Shown one piece after another: positions 61,918 to 64,000 of a DNA stretch of 64,000 nucleotides (position 1 is its first letter; each line of letters opens with the position of its first letter). The notes under the pieces were generated by a model. The model was not told the DNA's origin, did not search any database, and saw only the letters and a program-made list of their open reading frames with translations. Position numbers and translations under genes: made by a program. Origin of the DNA: Candidatus Rifleibacteriota bacterium (GTDB taxonomy: Bacteria; Muiribacteriota; Ozemobacteria; Ozemobacterales; Ozemobacteraceae); NCBI GenBank assembly GCA_015233565.1, contig JADFXM010000027.1, forward strand, positions 1 through 64,000. Direction: 5' to 3'.

Positions 61918-62742
61918 TCAACCGATGAATTTCATCAGTTCCTTGTTGAACTTCTCTTTCTCTTCGAAGAAAAGTCCATGTCCACTGTTTTCGAATGGAA
62001 TCAATTTTGCGCCCTTAATTCCATCAGTCAATGCCTCTCCCAAGTGAAATGGACAAATTTTGTCATATTTGCCGTGAAAAATCACTGTCGGAATCTTAAC
62101 TTTCGCCATATCTTCCCGTAAATCGGAGTTTCGCAAAGCCAACAGACAGGCTGCGGTAGCCTGAGGAGATGCTTCCATTCCCATATTGGAAAACCAATCG
62201 GCAAGCTTGTGGCTTACCTCATTCTCGCTACGGAAAAAGATCTTGCCGAAGCTTTCCATTAGCTTTGTTCGATCGGTGGAACATTCCGCGATAAAGCCAT
62301 CAACCGATGATGCCTCAAGACCATATGGAAATCCAGGTCTTTTAGTGAAACATGGTGCCGCCGCACCGAAAAGAGCTAACTTTGCGACTCGTTCACTATT
62401 GTGACGAGCCATGAAATGAAGAGCAATTGCACCACCCATTGAATGCCCCGCCAATGTGACCTCGCTCAGATTAAGCACTTCAAGGACTTTTTTAATATCA
62501 TCAGCAAAGACATCATAGTTGTAATCCCCCCAGGGTTCGGATGATTGCCCGAAACCCCGCTGTGTAATTCCGATACACCTATATCCTTCCTCCGCAAGAC
62601 GAATGAATTGATACTCAAACATCTCATGAGTTAATGGCCATCCGGGAATGAACACGATAGTTTTGCCTATTCCCCAATCTCGGATGTGGAGATGAACAGT
62701 GGGTTCAATTTCGATAAACTCGGGTTTCCTACATTTTTCCAT
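61918..62742 (-). CDS. Alpha/beta-hydrolase (chloroperoxidase/esterase-like)
   Basis: ATG 62742 (MEKCRKPEFIEIEPTV) follows GGAGG; the track's 62790 start is upstream. The 274-aa protein shows the canonical fold: VFIPGWPLTHEMFEYQF (oxyanion HG-like turn), RGFGQS, the nucleophile elbow TLAGHSMGGAIALHF with Ser, the acid in FHGKYDKICP, and the catalytic His in FENSGHGLFFEE. It resembles non-haem chloroperoxidase/esterase types; the substrate is unknown. Cytoplasmic. It lies ~95 bp downstream of the catalase-like gene on the same strand. Confidence 0.88.
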   Translation of the reverse strand: MEKCRKPEFIEIEPTVHLHIRDWGIGKTIVFIPGWPLTHEMFEYQFIRLAEEGYRCIGITQRGFGQSSEPWGDYNYDVFADDIKKVLEVLNLSEVTLAGHSMGGAIALHFMARHNSERVAKLALFGAAAPCFTKRPGFPYGLEASSVDGFIAECSTDRTKLMESFGKIFFRSENEVSHKLADWFSNMGMEASPQATAACLLALRNSDLREDMAKVKIPTVIFHGKYDKICPFHLGEALTDGIKGAKLIPFENSGHGLFFEEKEKFNKELMKFIG

Positions 62743-62836
62743 ACAAACCTCCTTCATTTTTTGGTATTTTCTTATTCTAATTCTTTTCAAACGCTTCTCT
62801 TAGCAGAAGAGCATCAGAGTTGGCCCGCCACAAGAT

Positions 62837-63856
62837 TTACGGCAGACACTTTGAGGCTCTCTTTGCCTGACTGGCCAAATAGACAGCTTGGCGCATACGA
62901 TTGATTCCCCCTATCGGCCTGTGTTCAGCCAAGGCATTCCATGGAGAAAAAGCCATCCCCTCGCATTCCTCGAACAGTGCGTTCCCCTCGGGCGAATAAA
63001 TGTCTTGCACACCAATCGTAAGCGTGGCCACAGGGATTGGCTTCGAGGCTTCTTCATCCCAATCCACCGAGACATCCTCAACAGGCATCGTCACAGGATC
63101 AGTCTGTAGTTGCACTCTGAAATCGAAAATCGCTTCCCGCATTCTCAAGTGCTGCCCCAGGGTCTGGGTCAGATAGTTATCAGCCATTCCCTTTGGATTG
63201 CCAGAAAGCTCCATCCCTTCTAAACGTGGCACAATCGAGTATTTCACGGCATGGCCTACCGTTGTTCCTGCTTGGCCGAGCCAATAGGGAGAACAGCTCC
63301 AATACTTCAGATCCAGGGGGTCAGCGATGATTTTGCCAAGGATCTCCTTACCTATTTTCAGGTGCCGGTAGTGAAAAAGACCAAGCCAGGCAACCGCCAA
63401 GGAATCACCTACCAATGGTGTTTTGCGGATGTCGAAAAATTTCAAATATTCAGCCGGTGTCGCGAACGGGAAGGTCGGATGATTAACAGCCAAAAAATCC
63501 TGACATCGATTGTTAGTGCCAGGAGTCGCCTGAGGTCCGTTCACATCCAGCAACTTGATAGCCATTCCTCGCGCGTCCCCCTTTCCATCCTGCTCGATGG
63601 TCTCCGAGGAATTAGAAAAGCGGACGATCGCCTGAAACGAATGATTTGGCTGGCTGAAAACGCCGTGCCGCAAGTCGCCCTTCACATCGTCTCGTATTCT
63701 GAATACTCCCCGCACACAGCCAGTCGCCTTGGCATGCACCCCGCGACGGATGCGTCCTTGCTGAGGCTTCATTCGGTCGACGGTTAGCTGAACCATCTCC
63801 TCGATCAACTTGGCCTCGCCGGGGTCGGGATACTCGCGGTTCAATTCTGGATTCAT
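62837..63856 (-). CDS. Catalase-like haem protein
   Basis: ATG 63856 (MNPELNREYPD) follows AAGGAGG; the track's 63862 is a TTG. The 339-aa protein resembles the short 'catalase family' proteins: RRGVHAKATGCVRGVF with the distal His, AIVRFSNSSE, GDARGMAIKLLDV, QDFLAVNHPTFPFA, and a C-terminal GGINRMRQAVYLASQAKR. Full catalases are ~480 aa; this compact type lacks the wrapping and C-terminal domains and may act on organic peroxides or fatty-acid hydroperoxides. The coding sequence is visibly more GC-rich than its surroundings, suggesting recent transfer. Confidence 0.85.
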   Translation of the reverse strand: MNPELNREYPDPGEAKLIEEMVQLTVDRMKPQQGRIRRGVHAKATGCVRGVFRIRDDVKGDLRHGVFSQPNHSFQAIVRFSNSSETIEQDGKGDARGMAIKLLDVNGPQATPGTNNRCQDFLAVNHPTFPFATPAEYLKFFDIRKTPLVGDSLAVAWLGLFHYRHLKIGKEILGKIIADPLDLKYWSCSPYWLGQAGTTVGHAVKYSIVPRLEGMELSGNPKGMADNYLTQTLGQHLRMREAIFDFRVQLQTDPVTMPVEDVSVDWDEEASKPIPVATLTIGVQDIYSPEGNALFEECEGMAFSPWNALAEHRPIGGINRMRQAVYLASQAKRASKCLP

Positions 63857-64000
63857 CAACAAATCCTCCTTGCTCTTAGAAAATCAGAATTCCAAGTCTC
63901 GAAGGCCAGAATTCCTATTCCCGAAAGGAAATTCTTTCGAAAAAACGTAGCTCGTTGAGACACATTCGAGACATCCTCAGACTTTTTGGGCCTGAAAAGA
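63857..64000. other. Window edge, undetermined
   Basis: Two minus-strand frames stay open toward the right edge: one ending FSGPKSLRMSRMCLNELRFF... and one ending ...RKNFLSGIGILAFETWN. Either could be the end of a gene lying outside the window. Too short to judge. Confidence 0.2.

Overview
This window looks like chromosome from a Gram-negative (diderm), flagellated bacterium of roughly 40% GC. Diderm markers are an SLH-domain porin, a PorV/PorQ-like outer-membrane protein, lipoproteins and Lgt. TTG starts are fairly common and TAG serves as an ordinary stop codon. The mix of SLH porin, HEAT-repeat giants, multihaem cytochrome c, AAA-ATPase/PD-(D/E)XK proteins and the MEP pathway suggests a candidate phylum of the Riflebacteria/Wallbacteria type. 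That placement is inference from gene content, not a phylogeny.

Bases 1-9150 are a decaying accessory region. It holds a partial Rpn-type nuclease with a duplicated leader, a frameshifted antitoxin-like gene, an S24-type repressor whose catalytic serine is replaced by glycine, a large gene broken by three A-run frameshifts plus one TAG, and two AAA-ATPase/PD-(D/E)XK genes. One of those two carries an in-frame TAG, and the other overlaps the tail of a TPR gene. The first copy of a MITE-like element with perfect 8-bp target duplications lies here; the second lies at 13.8 kb.

Bases 9.3-13.8 kb hold a large membrane-anchored protein and two small secreted proteins of unknown function. Bases 14.5-23.4 kb are a housekeeping cluster: a BCCP-like protein that lacks the biotin-accepting lysine, accC, xseA, xseB, ispA, ispD, ispE, dxr and ispF. 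The last five give most of the MEP isoprenoid pathway plus a prenyl diphosphate synthase; dxs, ispG and ispH are not in the window. Next come a secreted GH13 enzyme, a SnoaL-like protein and a flavin reductase-like protein.

Bases 27.4-33.9 kb are a tightly overlapping minus-strand operon: a decahaem cytochrome c, a fused O6-alkylguanine-DNA alkyltransferase/AlkA glycosylase, a 1062-aa secreted protein with two cysteine motifs like those of pseudopilins, and a HEAT protein with a long Lys/Glu/Asp repeat. Then follow a secreted TPR-like protein, agmatinase, a prepilin peptidase, an orphan molybdenum hydroxylase coupled to a membrane protein, a short flagellin with a terminator, and two tandem HEAT paralogs of more than 800 aa. 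A second dispersed repeat family (135-bp core, two copies in opposite orientation) brackets 27-37 kb.

Bases 47.8-57.4 kb are mostly a minus-strand envelope cluster: SLH porin, a lipoprotein with a glycogen-binding-like C-terminus, a glucodextranase-C-like protein, a PorV-like barrel, two secreted proteins and Lgt. The right end has a class III adenylate cyclase, a dihaem peroxidase-like cytochrome, an alpha/beta hydrolase and a catalase-like protein of visibly higher GC. I saw no rRNA, tRNA, CRISPR array, complete insertion sequence or prophage.

The most notable observations are the MITE families, the biotin-less BCCP beside accC, the poly-A-broken gene, the alkylation-repair fusion inside a cytochrome operon, and the paired CPxxGxY/CxxHG motifs. 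No clearly new multi-gene defence or metabolic system could be demonstrated from sequence alone.
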